In this document: one piece after another, positions 18,808-27,912 of the stretch
Position numbering within the stretch: the first letter of the stretch is position 1
How the letters are laid out: the number at the start of each line of letters is the position of its first letter
From: CAZDXB01 sp964509335
GTDB taxonomy: Bacteria; Bacteroidota; Ignavibacteria; Kapaibacteriales; UBA2268
Direction: 5' to 3'
Assembly (NCBI GenBank): GCA_964509335.1
Contig: CAZDXB010000008.1
Span: 1-64,000, forward strand
Length of the DNA: 64,000 bases
Made by a program: the position numbers and the translations under genes
The notes under the pieces: model-generated
Databases searched by the model: none
Told to the model about the DNA's origin: nothing
What the model saw: the letters and a program-made list of their open reading frames with translations, nothing else

Positions 18808-20118
18808 ATGCGTTTTGTTTTACTTTTTATTATTACGTTGTTCGCTTTTAATTCAGCCGACGCTAAATATCTGTGGGAACGAACTAATTTTCCCGAATCG
18901 GTCGGCGTTGTTTCATTGGATTGTCGCAGTTCCGAAACCTCGGGCGTTTATTGTATATTCGCGATTACCGATAGTTTAGATTTTTACAAGAGTTCCGACA
19001 ACGGGGATTCTTGGTCGAGAAGCAATATTGTTACCGCGTTGGAGCCTATTAACGTAGCGATTGATAATTCCGGAGATTTTTCAGACGAGAGCGTCCCGGT
19101 ATTCGTCGCTACGCGATTGGGCGGCTTGCTGGTTAGTTATACAGAAGGCGCAACCTGGGAAGAATACAGCGAGGGTCTGGACAGCTCGGATTTTCAAAGT
19201 TTGCGAGTATATTCCGACGGAGGCTATGTAGTAGTAAGTTCCGATAATTTCGGTTTAGCGATAAGCGAAATCGACGCGGGGCAATTTGAAGTTGACACTT
19301 TGGGACTTGACGGAGCGAAACCCTTATGTTTTAACGCTGGGCAGGGCGGTATGTATTTGGGAACCGACAACGGCGTTTATTTCAAAGATGAAATTTCAAA
19401 CGAATGGACGGCTTTAAATCAAGGTTTGGAAAACAAAGAAGTTATAGATATTGTTAGAAGTAGCGCCGGTCCCGTTTACGCGGCGACTTCAAACGACGGC
19501 GTATATTTTCTGGATTATCAGGTTTGGACGGCTTGCAACGAAGGTTTAGCCGATACTCGCGTTTCCGCTATTGAGGGATTGGAAGACATTATTATCGATA
19601 TTTTCGATATGAGTTATAATCCCGTGATTCCTTTATATTCTATTTTGTTGGGGAACGAAAATCTCGGTTTCTTTTATCAATCGACTACCGACGGAGATTC
19701 GGAAGATTTTCATTGGATAAGCGAAAACAGAGAACTGCAAGATACGAGCTTAACCGATTTAGCGTTGGCGGAGGCGCAATTGTTGTTTGCCGGAACGAGT
19801 TCGGACGGAGTATATAGAACGACTTGGGAGTGGGTGCACGCTAAAGTCGCGGAAAAGAAAACGGAAGAAGGATACGTCGTTTACCCGAATCCTTGTTCTG
19901 AGACTCTATATATCGAAACGCAATCTCAATTGAGCTTTCCTATTATAGTTGAAATTTATAACGCTTACGGTGAAAAGATGAAAACCGTTAAGGGGAGCGA
20001 CTATTCGGCGAACGAGACGTTGTCGCTCGACGTTTCCGATTTAGCGAACGGCTTGTATTTCTTTAAAATCGTCGCAGGCGATAATATAATAACGAGAAAG
20101 GCTATAGTCCGGCGTTGA
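18808..20118 (+). CDS. T9SS-sorted secreted beta-propeller protein
   Basis: The 436-residue protein has an N-terminal signal peptide (about 1-19, cleavage after ADA) and a repeat-built body (about 25-350) with Asp-box/propeller-like units such as YKSSDNGDSW, GTDNGVYF and ATSNDGVYF. A T9SS type A sorting domain covers about 365-436: VVYPNPCSETLYIE, then IYNAYGEKM, ANGLYFFKI and a basic end. The Sec pathway would deliver it to the periplasm and SprA would export it to the surface. Function beyond a binding or sialidase-like fold is unknown. The ATG at 18808 is chosen because GGAGG lies 7-11 bases upstream. It converges on the next gene. Confidence 0.82.
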   Translation: MRFVLLFIITLFAFNSADAKYLWERTNFPESVGVVSLDCRSSETSGVYCIFAITDSLDFYKSSDNGDSWSRSNIVTALEPINVAIDNSGDFSDESVPVFVATRLGGLLVSYTEGATWEEYSEGLDSSDFQSLRVYSDGGYVVVSSDNFGLAISEIDAGQFEVDTLGLDGAKPLCFNAGQGGMYLGTDNGVYFKDEISNEWTALNQGLENKEVIDIVRSSAGPVYAATSNDGVYFLDYQVWTACNEGLADTRVSAIEGLEDIIIDIFDMSYNPVIPLYSILLGNENLGFFYQSTTDGDSEDFHWISENRELQDTSLTDLALAEAQLLFAGTSSDGVYRTTWEWVHAKVAEKKTEEGYVVYPNPCSETLYIETQSQLSFPIIVEIYNAYGEKMKTVKGSDYSANETLSLDVSDLANGLYFFKIVAGDNIITRKAIVRR

Positions 20119-20164
20119 TTGTCAATATTGAGATAGCGATTTTACAAAGGGATATACGTCTTAA

Positions 20165-21895
20165 TTATCTTTTAATTATCCGGCGAAGATAAATATCGTT
20201 GCCGACAGTGATTTTTAGATAATAGATTCCGGCGGGAAGATTATTTATATTCACTCGAGAGGCGTTCTTTATAGTATTAACTTTTCGTCCTTCGGCGGCG
20301 TATATTTGAATTAGCGTTGGTTTTTGAACTCTGTATATGTAAACGCTTTCTTCGGTCGGATTTGGGGCTATCGTTATTTTTGGCGGAGTTGCGGTTTCCT
20401 TTACGCTAGTATTTTCCGAGGCGCATTCGGTCAACAGTCCGCTAGTGTATCGGGTTTCCGCTTCTATAGTAAACTCGTCCAATTCATTGGAAATTCCAAT
20501 AGGAGGGAAATTCGATTCGTTTTCGTAAAATTTTGGAACTTCGTTTAAATACAAGGATTCTATTTCTAAGTTCGACGTATTCTCCGGCGTTATTTCGCCC
20601 TTGACGTTATTGCCGTATTCGAAATGACCTTTCCCCGTAAGCAAGTATAATCCTTTTAAGGGGGAGTCGTCGGTTATTTCGTTGCCGACGAAAGTTTGAC
20701 TGTCCGACGGCGGGGATACGTTCATAAAAATACCGTATGATTCGGCTCTGTTTCTGAATATGGTATTTCGCGGTCCGTTGATTCCGTGAGAATTATCGAT
20801 AACGATATTTTGAACGACGTTGGATTCGAACAAATTCGCGTAAGGATAGTTTCCGTGTAAGACAAGGTCGCCCGCCGAGTTGGATGGCAAAGAGACTTGC
20901 GTCCAATATGGCTCGATTGAATAGTTGAAGGCGAATACGTTTCCGTTTGCGCCCGATTGAAGAAGCATAGAATGCCGCAGTCTCTTAAATATATTGTTTT
21001 CTACGAGGCATTCGCTCGAGGCGGAATGGCAAACTGCGCCGTAAGCTTCGCCCCCGCCGCCGTATTCGAATCCTTCGGTGAAGTAAGAGCCGCTGACTTC
21101 TATATTCAAGCTATTGCGAATATCGACGTGAGCGAAGTTGCATTTATAGCTTTCCACGCATTTGACTATGCAGTTGTAAGCGCGGTTGAAATAAATATTA
21201 GACGTTTGGTTTTCTGTCTTATCCAGTCTATCAATCCTAACGTTCTTAATTCCGGCATTCTCAATCGGATTGATTTTTACGATTCTCGCTTCTTTTTCGA
21301 GCGAGTAGTTCCTTCTCAAAGCGCTGTTCAAAAATATGGTGTCGCTTTTTAAGGATTTTACGGAAATCACCTGGCCCGTGGAACCCCGCGCCCAATCTGA
21401 CGTGATTTTATCTTCGTCTTCTTCTGCGGTTTTGACGATATCTCCTTTGGCAATATCGGCGGCGTCTTCTAACACTAGGAAAGCGTCGCCCTTCGCGGCG
21501 GAGCGTTTTAAATACTTAGCCGCTCCCAAGTCGCCGGTAAATTCAATTAAATGTTTCGGATTCGTTAAATCGAAAACGAAAACAGTCGAATCGGGCGACG
21601 CTCCTGTTATAACAACCCCGCTTTTTAAGCGAATCGGTTTGGAAAATTTATAGGTTCCCGCGGGGAAATATATTTCGCTATTCGCGGCGACCGATTCAAT
21701 CGCCGTTTGAATAGCTTCGTCGTTTAGAGTTTCACCGTCGGGGACGGCGCCGTAATCTAAAATATCGGCTCGATTGTTCGCGTTTATTTTAACGGATAAC
21801 CCAGCCTCCGACCAATCGTATAAAATTGAATCGGGAATTTGGGCTCCGATTTTTAGAGAAAACGCGACAAAGAAAATAATTGTTTTCCGAAGCAT
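20165..21895 (-). CDS. T9SS-sorted pectate-lyase-like parallel beta-helix protein
   Basis: The 576-residue secreted protein starts with a signal peptide (about 1-18) followed by the Pectate_lyase_3-type opening: DYGAVPDGETLNDEAIQTAI, then YFPAGTYKFSKPIRLKSGV (about 47-94). The body to about 430 is a right-handed parallel beta-helix with repeated N-x-I/V-F and SxYF turns. A T9SS sorting domain ends it (about 500-576: IAPNPTEESVYIY, LPAGIYYLKI, IKR). Such helices bind or cleave polysaccharides; no catalytic triad could be assigned by eye. It follows the FKBP gene by 20 bases on the same strand. Confidence 0.82.
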   Translation of the reverse strand: MLRKTIIFFVAFSLKIGAQIPDSILYDWSEAGLSVKINANNRADILDYGAVPDGETLNDEAIQTAIESVAANSEIYFPAGTYKFSKPIRLKSGVVITGASPDSTVFVFDLTNPKHLIEFTGDLGAAKYLKRSAAKGDAFLVLEDAADIAKGDIVKTAEEDEDKITSDWARGSTGQVISVKSLKSDTIFLNSALRRNYSLEKEARIVKINPIENAGIKNVRIDRLDKTENQTSNIYFNRAYNCIVKCVESYKCNFAHVDIRNSLNIEVSGSYFTEGFEYGGGGEAYGAVCHSASSECLVENNIFKRLRHSMLLQSGANGNVFAFNYSIEPYWTQVSLPSNSAGDLVLHGNYPYANLFESNVVQNIVIDNSHGINGPRNTIFRNRAESYGIFMNVSPPSDSQTFVGNEITDDSPLKGLYLLTGKGHFEYGNNVKGEITPENTSNLEIESLYLNEVPKFYENESNFPPIGISNELDEFTIEAETRYTSGLLTECASENTSVKETATPPKITIAPNPTEESVYIYRVQKPTLIQIYAAEGRKVNTIKNASRVNINNLPAGIYYLKITVGNDIYLRRIIKR

Positions 21896-21915
21896 AGAAA
21901 ATCGATTTTGCCGGT

Positions 21916-22722
21916 TTATAAATCTCCCGCGCTAATAGTGTCGCTTCTTGTTTCTATTTCAGGCAGTTTGGGAGATTGCTCGTAAGGTTCGCTTTGGAAA
22001 TCCAGCAATTCTAATGTGAAAATCACTAATTCGTTCGGTTCGACATCGTCGGTTCCTTTTTCGCCGAATACTAAATTAGGCGGGCAATAAATTCTCCATT
22101 TAGAGCCTTTTTTCATTCGAGGCAATACGTCCACCCAAGCTTTTAGCAAGTCTTTAACGATTTGCGCGTAAACTGGCTGGTTTCTTTTATAAGAGTTGTC
22201 GAACTCTTTCCCGTCTAATGTTTCGGCTATTACGTGTATTTTAACGTGGTCTTCAATCTTTGGAGTTTCGCCTTCTCCTTTTGTTAGTATTTCATATTGA
22301 ATTCCGCTAGGCAAAGAGCGCACGCCTTCTTTCTTCTTGTTTTTCTTTAAAAATTCGAAGGCTTTCTTTTTGTTTTGTTCCGCTGAGCGTTGTTTTCTGA
22401 ACTGACGTCGTTTTTGTCTTTTTTTGAAAATTTCGTCCATTTCGTTCATAGTAGAATCCATTTCCGCTCTCGTCATCAAGGGGGCTTTTTCTTCGAGAGC
22501 TCTTTGTATTCCTAATATCAAGTATTCGTAATTTGGGAATACCGAATCGCGTTTTAAGTTTTCTCCCATAGTGTTGCCGACAATATAGCTAAACCTGTCA
22601 GTTAATGTTTTGGGTTTCGGCAAATCTTCGTTTACTTCTATTTTTTCTTTTCCATCGCTGTCGCAAGCGAATAGCAAAACGCTTATTGCGCTAATGATAA
22701 AAGCTAATAATAAGTTTTTCAT
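21916..22722 (-). CDS. FKBP-type peptidyl-prolyl isomerase lipoprotein
   Basis: The 268-residue protein has a lipoprotein signal (hydrophobic 4-18, lipobox LFAC with Cys20). An FkpA-like helical N-terminal part (about 35-125, charged, RKQRSAEQNKKKAF) precedes a C-terminal FKBP domain (about 145-252). The FKBP core residues are partly changed: VHYxGxLxDG is here IHVIAETLDGKEFDNS, and PPxLAYG becomes PPNLVFGEKG. It probably acts as a periplasmic, membrane-anchored folding chaperone and isomerase for exported proteins. An AGGAGA site precedes the ATG. It shares a transcript direction and 20-base gap with a T9SS cargo gene downstream. Confidence 0.85.
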   Translation of the reverse strand: MKNLLLAFIISAISVLLFACDSDGKEKIEVNEDLPKPKTLTDRFSYIVGNTMGENLKRDSVFPNYEYLILGIQRALEEKAPLMTRAEMDSTMNEMDEIFKKRQKRRQFRKQRSAEQNKKKAFEFLKKNKKKEGVRSLPSGIQYEILTKGEGETPKIEDHVKIHVIAETLDGKEFDNSYKRNQPVYAQIVKDLLKAWVDVLPRMKKGSKWRIYCPPNLVFGEKGTDDVEPNELVIFTLELLDFQSEPYEQSPKLPEIETRSDTISAGDL

Positions 22723-22801
22723 AATCTAATTCTCCTATGTTGTTTAAAATTTTTCGGCAAAATAAATAAATCTTACTTCAATTCAAAGAACGGTAAGAAA
22801 G

Positions 22802-23383
22802 CTATTTTAAAGAGCAAGGAAGATGAATCGCTCTGTTCAATATTTTTAAATACCGCTCTTTAGGTATTTCTATCGCTCCTAGACTTTCGGTGAAATAGTT
22901 AATGTATTGCGAGTCGAGTAAAATGAATCCGCGTTTTTTCATAGTTTTAACTAAATGATAAAAAGCCGCTTTAGAGGCGTTGCTGATTTTGAAAAACATC
23001 GATTCGCCAAAGAAAGCTCCGCCAATCGTAACTCCGTAAAGTCCGCCGACTAATTCATTGTTTAAGTATGATTCTACACAGTGAGCGAATCCCAATTCGT
23101 GTAATTCGGTATAGGCTTGAATAATTTCGTCGTTAATCCAAGTTTCCTTTCTGTTGGCGCATTCAACGACGACTTTTTTAAATTGAGCGTCTATTTTATA
23201 TTCCAGAGGCGTCTTTTTCAAAAATTGCTTTAGCGAGCGAGGCGGCTTGGCGGAGTCGAGTGGAATAATAGCTCTTGGGTCGGGCGAGTGCCAGAAAATT
23301 TCGCCCTCGCGCTCGTCCGCCATAGGGAAATACCCTTGTTGATAGGCGGCTAATAGTAATTCCGAATATAAGATTTTGCTCAT
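22802..23383 (-). CDS. aat: Leucyl/phenylalanyl-tRNA-protein transferase
   Basis: A 193-residue cytosolic enzyme that moves Leu or Phe from tRNA to the N terminus of proteins starting with Arg or Lys, marking them for ClpAP/ClpS degradation (bacterial N-end rule). Family blocks are clear: AYQQGYFPMA (about 13-22), IFWHSPDPRAIIPL (about 29-42), GGLYGVTIGGAFFGESMF (about 110-127) and an LLDSQYINY/SLGA segment (about 153-168). It is slightly shorter than E. coli Aat. No clear ribosome site is seen at the ATG, as is common in Bacteroidota-like genomes. Confidence 0.93.
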   Translation of the reverse strand: MSKILYSELLLAAYQQGYFPMADEREGEIFWHSPDPRAIIPLDSAKPPRSLKQFLKKTPLEYKIDAQFKKVVVECANRKETWINDEIIQAYTELHELGFAHCVESYLNNELVGGLYGVTIGGAFFGESMFFKISNASKAAFYHLVKTMKKRGFILLDSQYINYFTESLGAIEIPKERYLKILNRAIHLPCSLK

Positions 23384-23471
23384 AGATTGAGATATTATTT
23401 TTCTAACTATAAAAGTAACGGCGAGAGGGGGGCATTATTTTTTTGCGGAGATTGATATTATTGTCGCCAAT

Positions 23472-24482
23472 CTATCTTTTATTGTCGAGCAGTTTAGAAA
23501 TCTGGACAGAAGCGAGGGGTAAATAAAGAGGGAAGCAATACATCGCTATTCTGCCGACGTTGTAATCGACTCTAACTGCGTGAGAGATAAAGAAAAGACC
23601 CGCTAAAACGATAATATCGGCGTTCGTAAAAAAAACGTCGTTTTTATTCGTTCTCGTTTTATTTTCTTTTAAAGAAAGGCAATATAGAACCGCTATTATT
23701 CCGGTGGGTATGATATTGAGAAATAGTCCTTTTTTCGAGAATGTTTCTAAGAGATTGGCGACCGTCGATGAAAAATAAGTAGTTGGTTGTAGCTGGCGTT
23801 CGGTTCCCGCGATATCGAATATTGAAACGATAGCGAAGTATAACCCGGCGGCTAAGATAGGCGAGAGATGGTATATTTTAAACTTTTGAGTTTTGAAAAT
23901 TAATCTAGCTAACATTAGAATTGTAAAGACGATGAATATCTTCTCGTTGAATCCTATTGACGCTAAAATGATTAGCGAAAATACAACCTCGTTTTTTATA
24001 TAATACAACGCTAAGCAAATAATTAAGATAGCTAGAGGGTCTATTTGATAAGTCGCCGTGTGCCTGAAAAGTAAAAAAGACGATAGCAAGGCGGTAATAG
24101 CGGCAAATTCGGAGCCGCCGAACCTTTTTTTCGTTAATAAGTATAGGACTATTGACGAGGCTAATATTGATAAATAAGAAACTATCGATAAAGCTTCCGT
24201 AGCTTTTAGGTGTTTTTCCGAGGCGTCTTTTAAATTTGTGAATTGATAATATGGCAGGATATAATAAAAGGGAATCGCCGCGGCTACGGAGAAAGCTCTA
24301 TAAGCGTACGGCGCGACGGGCAGATGTCCCTCCTCTTCGTCTATCATATATAATAAGTAGTAAGAGTAATCGTCGCGGGGAATCACGTCGAAGGCGGAGC
24401 TTCTATAAATATCGAAGAAAATCGTTTGAGTAACGACTATTAGGAATAGGACTAAAAGGAATGTTTTTATTTTACGCGACAT
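23472..24482 (-). CDS. Multi-pass membrane protein, GT-C glycosyltransferase-like
   Basis: The 336-residue protein has about eight to nine hydrophobic helices. After the first helix comes an acidic loop PRDDYSYYLLY (about 35-45). The placement of paired Asp in the first loop resembles GT-C membrane glycosyltransferases that use polyprenyl-phosphate sugars, so that fold is suggested. No further family motif was recognised. It is followed by the aat gene 88 bases downstream on the same strand. Confidence 0.5.
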   Translation of the reverse strand: MSRKIKTFLLVLFLIVVTQTIFFDIYRSSAFDVIPRDDYSYYLLYMIDEEEGHLPVAPYAYRAFSVAAAIPFYYILPYYQFTNLKDASEKHLKATEALSIVSYLSILASSIVLYLLTKKRFGGSEFAAITALLSSFLLFRHTATYQIDPLAILIICLALYYIKNEVVFSLIILASIGFNEKIFIVFTILMLARLIFKTQKFKIYHLSPILAAGLYFAIVSIFDIAGTERQLQPTTYFSSTVANLLETFSKKGLFLNIIPTGIIAVLYCLSLKENKTRTNKNDVFFTNADIIVLAGLFFISHAVRVDYNVGRIAMYCFPLYLPLASVQISKLLDNKR

Positions 24483-24627
24483 CTTTTTGCTCTTTTAATT
24501 TCTATTATGTTGATTGAACTTGCTTAAAATCCGATTAATTCCTTAAAAGAACTCTAATTGACTTTCAATATAGCTTTTTTTTTAAAAAGGCGCAAAAGAT
24601 ATAGTAGAATAACGTGATTTGCCTAGT

Positions 24628-24658
24628 AAAAAAAACGGGAACCCGAAAGGTTCCCGTT
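24628..24658 (-). terminator. Rho-independent terminator of the S1-domain gene
   Basis: AACGGGAACC / GGTTCCCGTT is a perfect 10-bp stem with a 5-base loop. On the minus strand it is followed by a run of eight T, 37 bases after the stop of the gene at 24695. Confidence 0.9.
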
Positions 24659-24694
24659 ATAATTAAGATATATGAAAAGAGATAATAGTCGCGT

Positions 24695-26398
24695 TTAATC
24701 GGACATATTCTTAAGTCTTTCCTTTTCTTTTTCGGAAAGTATGTCTCCGAGAGTAAAAGACGAATCGGGTTTTGCTTTGCCTCCGCCTTTTTTGCCTCCG
24801 CCCGAACGCGGCGGTGGCGAGTCGGCTTGCAAGTCTTCGTCCACGTTTGGTCCTAAAATCAACGATTCGTCTTCGGGTTCTACTTCGATGACTTTAACTT
24901 CTAAATCGTCGCCCGCCTTAAAGGGTATCTTTTTGCCTTTCATTATGGGGCGCATTTTGCTTCTTGGCATAAATCCGTCAACTTCTTCGGTAATTTCGAC
25001 TATGGCTCCTTGCGGAATAACTTGCTTGACCTTGCCGTCGAAAACCTTTTCCGGCTGGAATTCGTTTTTAATGTCTTCCCAAGGGTTAGGTTGAGTTCTT
25101 TTGTATGAAAGCGCCGCCGTCTCGTTATCTTCCGAAATGGACATAATCTTAACGGTGATTTCTTGGTTGGGCGATAGTATTTCCGCCGGATTTTTTACTC
25201 TTTTCGTCCAATGTATTTCGTTATTTCTTAGTAATCCGTCCACTCCCGGTTTTAATTCTACGTAAGCTCCGAAGTTCGTCAGCCGGCGAACTATGCCTTT
25301 AACTTCCGCTCCGACTTCTAATTCTTCTTCGACGCCTTTCCAAGGGGATTCTACCAATTCTTCTCGGCTTAGCGCTATTCTCTGGTTTTCTTTATCAATG
25401 TCGATGATTTTCGCTTCGATTTCTTCGCCTTTATTATAAAAGCGTTTCGGGTCGTCTATATGGACTTTGGAAAGTCTTGAAATATGAATCAATCCTTCGA
25501 CGCCTTCGAACTCCAAGAATACTCCGAACGAAGTGATAGAAGAAACTTTTCCTTTGATTATATCGCCGGTGTCGTATTTATTGAATATTTCGTCGAACAA
25601 AATCTTCTTTCTGCTGACTATAACGGCTTTTCTTCCTTCGGGATATTCTTGATACTCGTGAACGAGAACGGGGAATTTAGCGCCGACGGCGTTTTTCATT
25701 TCGTTGTCGTTCGGGTTTCTTTTCAAAGTATAATGGGAAGTCGGCAAGAACATTCTGGCTTCTTTATAAGCCACTCTCAAGCCGCCTCTTATTCTTTTAA
25801 CCGCCTTGACTTCGATTGGTTCTTGCTTTGCCATCATTTCTTTTAGTTCTTCGTAAGCCTGTTCGGTTTTGTCGGGCGCCGATTCTTTTTTCTTTTTTTC
25901 TTCTGGTTTTTCTTCGGCTTTCGGTTCTTCTGTTTTTTCAGCTTCGGTTTTATCCTTTTCGGTATCTGTTTTCTCTTCCTTTTCCGTATCTTCTTTTGTT
26001 TCTTCCTTAGCCTCTTCTTCAGTTTTTGAATCGTCGGGCGGTTCTTCTTGTTTTTCTATTTTAGTAGTTTCCGTTTCGCCAGTTTCCTCGGCGGATTCTT
26101 CCTTGGCTGTCGGTTTTGCGGTTTCGTCGCTTGAACCTGTCTGTTGTTCCTTTTCGGAAGCGTCGTCCGCGCTTTTGTCGGTTTCGGAGTTTTCTTGCGA
26201 CGATTCGGAAACTTCGCTTTCATTCTTTTGAGCTTCTTCGCTAGCGGAATCTTCTGTTTTTACTTCGTTTTCTTCCGCCGGCGTCTCTTGTTCTGTTTTC
26301 TTTTCTTCAGACGTTTCGGGGATTTCGGCTTTTTCTACGTTAGCTTCGTCCCTTTTCTCTTCCGGTTGTAAACCGTTTTTCTCTTCTTGCTGTTCCAT
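24695..26398 (-). CDS. rpsA: S1 RNA-binding protein with long acidic N-terminal tail (30S S1-like)
   Basis: About 567 residues. Residues 1-180 are a low-complexity Glu/Lys/Thr/Ser tail without Trp and with almost no aromatic residues. Four S1 OB-fold repeats follow at about 195-267, 280-348, 364-435 and 453-518 (for example GKVSSITSFGVFLEFEGVEG, GIVRRLTNFGAYVELKPGVDG), then a Gly/Lys-rich linker and short helical end. Ribosomal S1 usually has four to six repeats; the first repeat here (RIRGGLRVAYKEARMFLP) is the divergent type seen in bacterial S1. It probably binds mRNA on the 30S subunit. The start is placed at ATG 26398, because AAGGA abuts an upstream in-frame ATG (26404) too closely. A clear terminator follows. 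Confidence 0.8.
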   Translation of the reverse strand: MEQQEEKNGLQPEEKRDEANVEKAEIPETSEEKKTEQETPAEENEVKTEDSASEEAQKNESEVSESSQENSETDKSADDASEKEQQTGSSDETAKPTAKEESAEETGETETTKIEKQEEPPDDSKTEEEAKEETKEDTEKEEKTDTEKDKTEAEKTEEPKAEEKPEEKKKKESAPDKTEQAYEELKEMMAKQEPIEVKAVKRIRGGLRVAYKEARMFLPTSHYTLKRNPNDNEMKNAVGAKFPVLVHEYQEYPEGRKAVIVSRKKILFDEIFNKYDTGDIIKGKVSSITSFGVFLEFEGVEGLIHISRLSKVHIDDPKRFYNKGEEIEAKIIDIDKENQRIALSREELVESPWKGVEEELEVGAEVKGIVRRLTNFGAYVELKPGVDGLLRNNEIHWTKRVKNPAEILSPNQEITVKIMSISEDNETAALSYKRTQPNPWEDIKNEFQPEKVFDGKVKQVIPQGAIVEITEEVDGFMPRSKMRPIMKGKKIPFKAGDDLEVKVIEVEPEDESLILGPNVDEDLQADSPPPRSGGGKKGGGKAKPDSSFTLGDILSEKEKERLKNMSD

Positions 26399-26404
26399 AT
26401 TCAT

Positions 26405-26747
26405 TCCTTTTGTTTTTTCTGTCGCGTCCGCCGCTACGGACGAGACTTTAATGCGATTATTAAATAATTCAAGCTGTTCTTAACAATTGCTGAGTTAAAT
26501 CAAAAATAAATAACAAAGTTAAATAATAATTACTAAAATCTCAAATAAACTTTCGCGCGATTTTTTTGTTTTTTAAATTTAATTTAAAACAGTTCCTTTT
26601 GGGGTTGATTTACAATAGAAAAATAAAAGCTTCGAGATTTTTGAAAATATTTTTTGGTAATTGAATAAAAAACAATAAATTTGTATTTCTTTAAAGTTTA
26701 GCCTTTCGAAAAAGGAGGCGAATTTTTTAATAAACGCGAGGGAAAGT
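26405..26747. promoter_or_regulatory. Divergent region between the S1-domain gene and rpsF
   Basis: About 340 AT-rich bases between divergent translation genes, which must contain both promoters. A strong AAAGGAGG at 26710-26718 lies about 30 bases before the rpsF ATG with no start codon at the right distance, while the true site (GAGGGAAAG) sits next to the ATG. A small CCTTT-CGAA-AAAGG hairpin could mask the upstream site. No other gene was seen. Confidence 0.4.
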
Positions 26748-27233
26748 ATGAGCGTTAGAAGGACATACGAAACAACATTCATTATCAACGCCGCTTTGGA
26801 AGACGGCGATATAGAGACTACTATATCTAAAGTCGTCGGCTATGTCGAGAATCACGGCGGCGAAATAAAACAAATTGACAAATGGGGTAGAAGAAGGCTG
26901 GCTTATCCTATTAATAAGAAGTATAACGGCTATTACGTACATATCATTTTTGAAACAAATTCGAATACGGCTCCAATACTCGAGAAGTTTTTGATTCTTG
27001 AAGACACGATATTGAGGCATCTCACTGTCGCGCTACCGAAAGAGTTGCGCGATTACCGCGATAAAATAGCTTTCAAGATGATAGAAGACAAAGAATTAAC
27101 CGAAGATAAGAAACGCAAGCAAGCCGAAACTCGTCAATCAACGGACAAAAAAGAAGAAAAAGAAGAAAAAGTAGAAAAAGAAGAAGAGAAAGAAAGCAAA
27201 ATAGAAGAAGAGAAGGAAGAGAAAGAAGTTTAA
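26748..27233 (+). CDS. rpsF: 30S ribosomal protein S6
   Basis: Residues 1-100 form the S6 ferredoxin-like fold: RRTYETTFIINAAL at the start, then GGEIKQIDKWGRRRLAYPI and ILRHLTVALPKE. S6 normally pairs with S18 on the 30S platform. Residues 100-161 are an extended Lys/Glu-rich tail, longer than in E. coli and compositionally like the tail of the neighbouring S1-domain protein. L9 follows 47 bases downstream on the same strand, but the rpsR (S18) gene that usually lies between them is absent here. Confidence 0.95.
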   Translation: MSVRRTYETTFIINAALEDGDIETTISKVVGYVENHGGEIKQIDKWGRRRLAYPINKKYNGYYVHIIFETNSNTAPILEKFLILEDTILRHLTVALPKELRDYRDKIAFKMIEDKELTEDKKRKQAETRQSTDKKEEKEEKVEKEEEKESKIEEEKEEKEV

Positions 27234-27280
27234 GGCTTTATCCACTAAAAGTTAGCTCATAAATTCAAAGGAATACAATA

Positions 27281-27739
27281 ATGGCTAAGCATACGAAAGT
27301 AATATTAAGAGACGACATAGAGAATTTGGGCGAAATGGGTTCCATAGTAAGCGTTAAACCCGGCTACGCCAGAAATTATTTAATGCCTCGCGAGTTGGCT
27401 TATTACGCGACTCAGACCGCTATTAAAGCGTTTGAAATCGAGAAGAAGCGTTTCGACAAGATGAAAGCTTTGGAAAAAGCGGACGCCGGAAAAATCGCCG
27501 AACAACTTTCGGAATTGCAAATAAGCATACCTATGAAAGTCGGCGACGAAGGCAGACTTTACGCTTCAGTCAGTCCTCAAATGATAGCTCAGGAATTGTC
27601 TCTTAGAGGATTTGATATTGAGAAAAGGAATATAATTATCGAAGAGCCGATCAAATCATTAGGAGTTTTTGAAGTAAAGGTTAGATTACACACTGACGTA
27701 ACGGCTAATTTGAAAATCTGGGTAATAAGCGAAGAGTAA
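27281..27739 (+). CDS. rplI: 50S ribosomal protein L9
   Basis: The 152-residue protein shows the L9 N-terminal 23S rRNA-binding domain (KVILRDDIENLGEMGSIVSV, then GYARNYLMPRELA, about 6-46). A connecting helix (about 50-78) leads to the C-terminal domain with KSLGVFEVKVRLHTDV (about 127-142). Length is standard. It follows rpsF, presumably in one transcript that ends at the terminator at 27764-27799. AAAGGAAT lies before the ATG. Confidence 0.96.
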   Translation: MAKHTKVILRDDIENLGEMGSIVSVKPGYARNYLMPRELAYYATQTAIKAFEIEKKRFDKMKALEKADAGKIAEQLSELQISIPMKVGDEGRLYASVSPQMIAQELSLRGFDIEKRNIIIEEPIKSLGVFEVKVRLHTDVTANLKIWVISEE

Positions 27740-27763
27740 TTTTTTGAGTCGGAATTTTTTTTT

Positions 27764-27799
27764 AAGAGCGCGGTTTATCTTTAATCGCGCTCTTTTTTT
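27764..27799 (+). terminator. Rho-independent terminator after rplI
   Basis: AAGAGCGCG...CGCGCTCTT stem with a 12-13-base loop followed by TTTTTTATTTT, 25 bases after the rplI stop. Confidence 0.9.
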
Positions 27800-27912
27800 A
27801 TTTTGTCTAAATGAGTTTTGTTATAAAGCGTCTATTCGTATTTTGCCTTGAATAGATTATATTGTAACTTTTTGGGCTATTAAAGAGTCATAGTATTGAG
27901 TATTGGACGAAG

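Noticed and set aside
25816..26371. Plus-strand Ser/Phe-rich frames over the S1-domain gene
   Set aside because: They arise from the biased codons (GAA, GAG, AAA) of the acidic tail read on the opposite strand.
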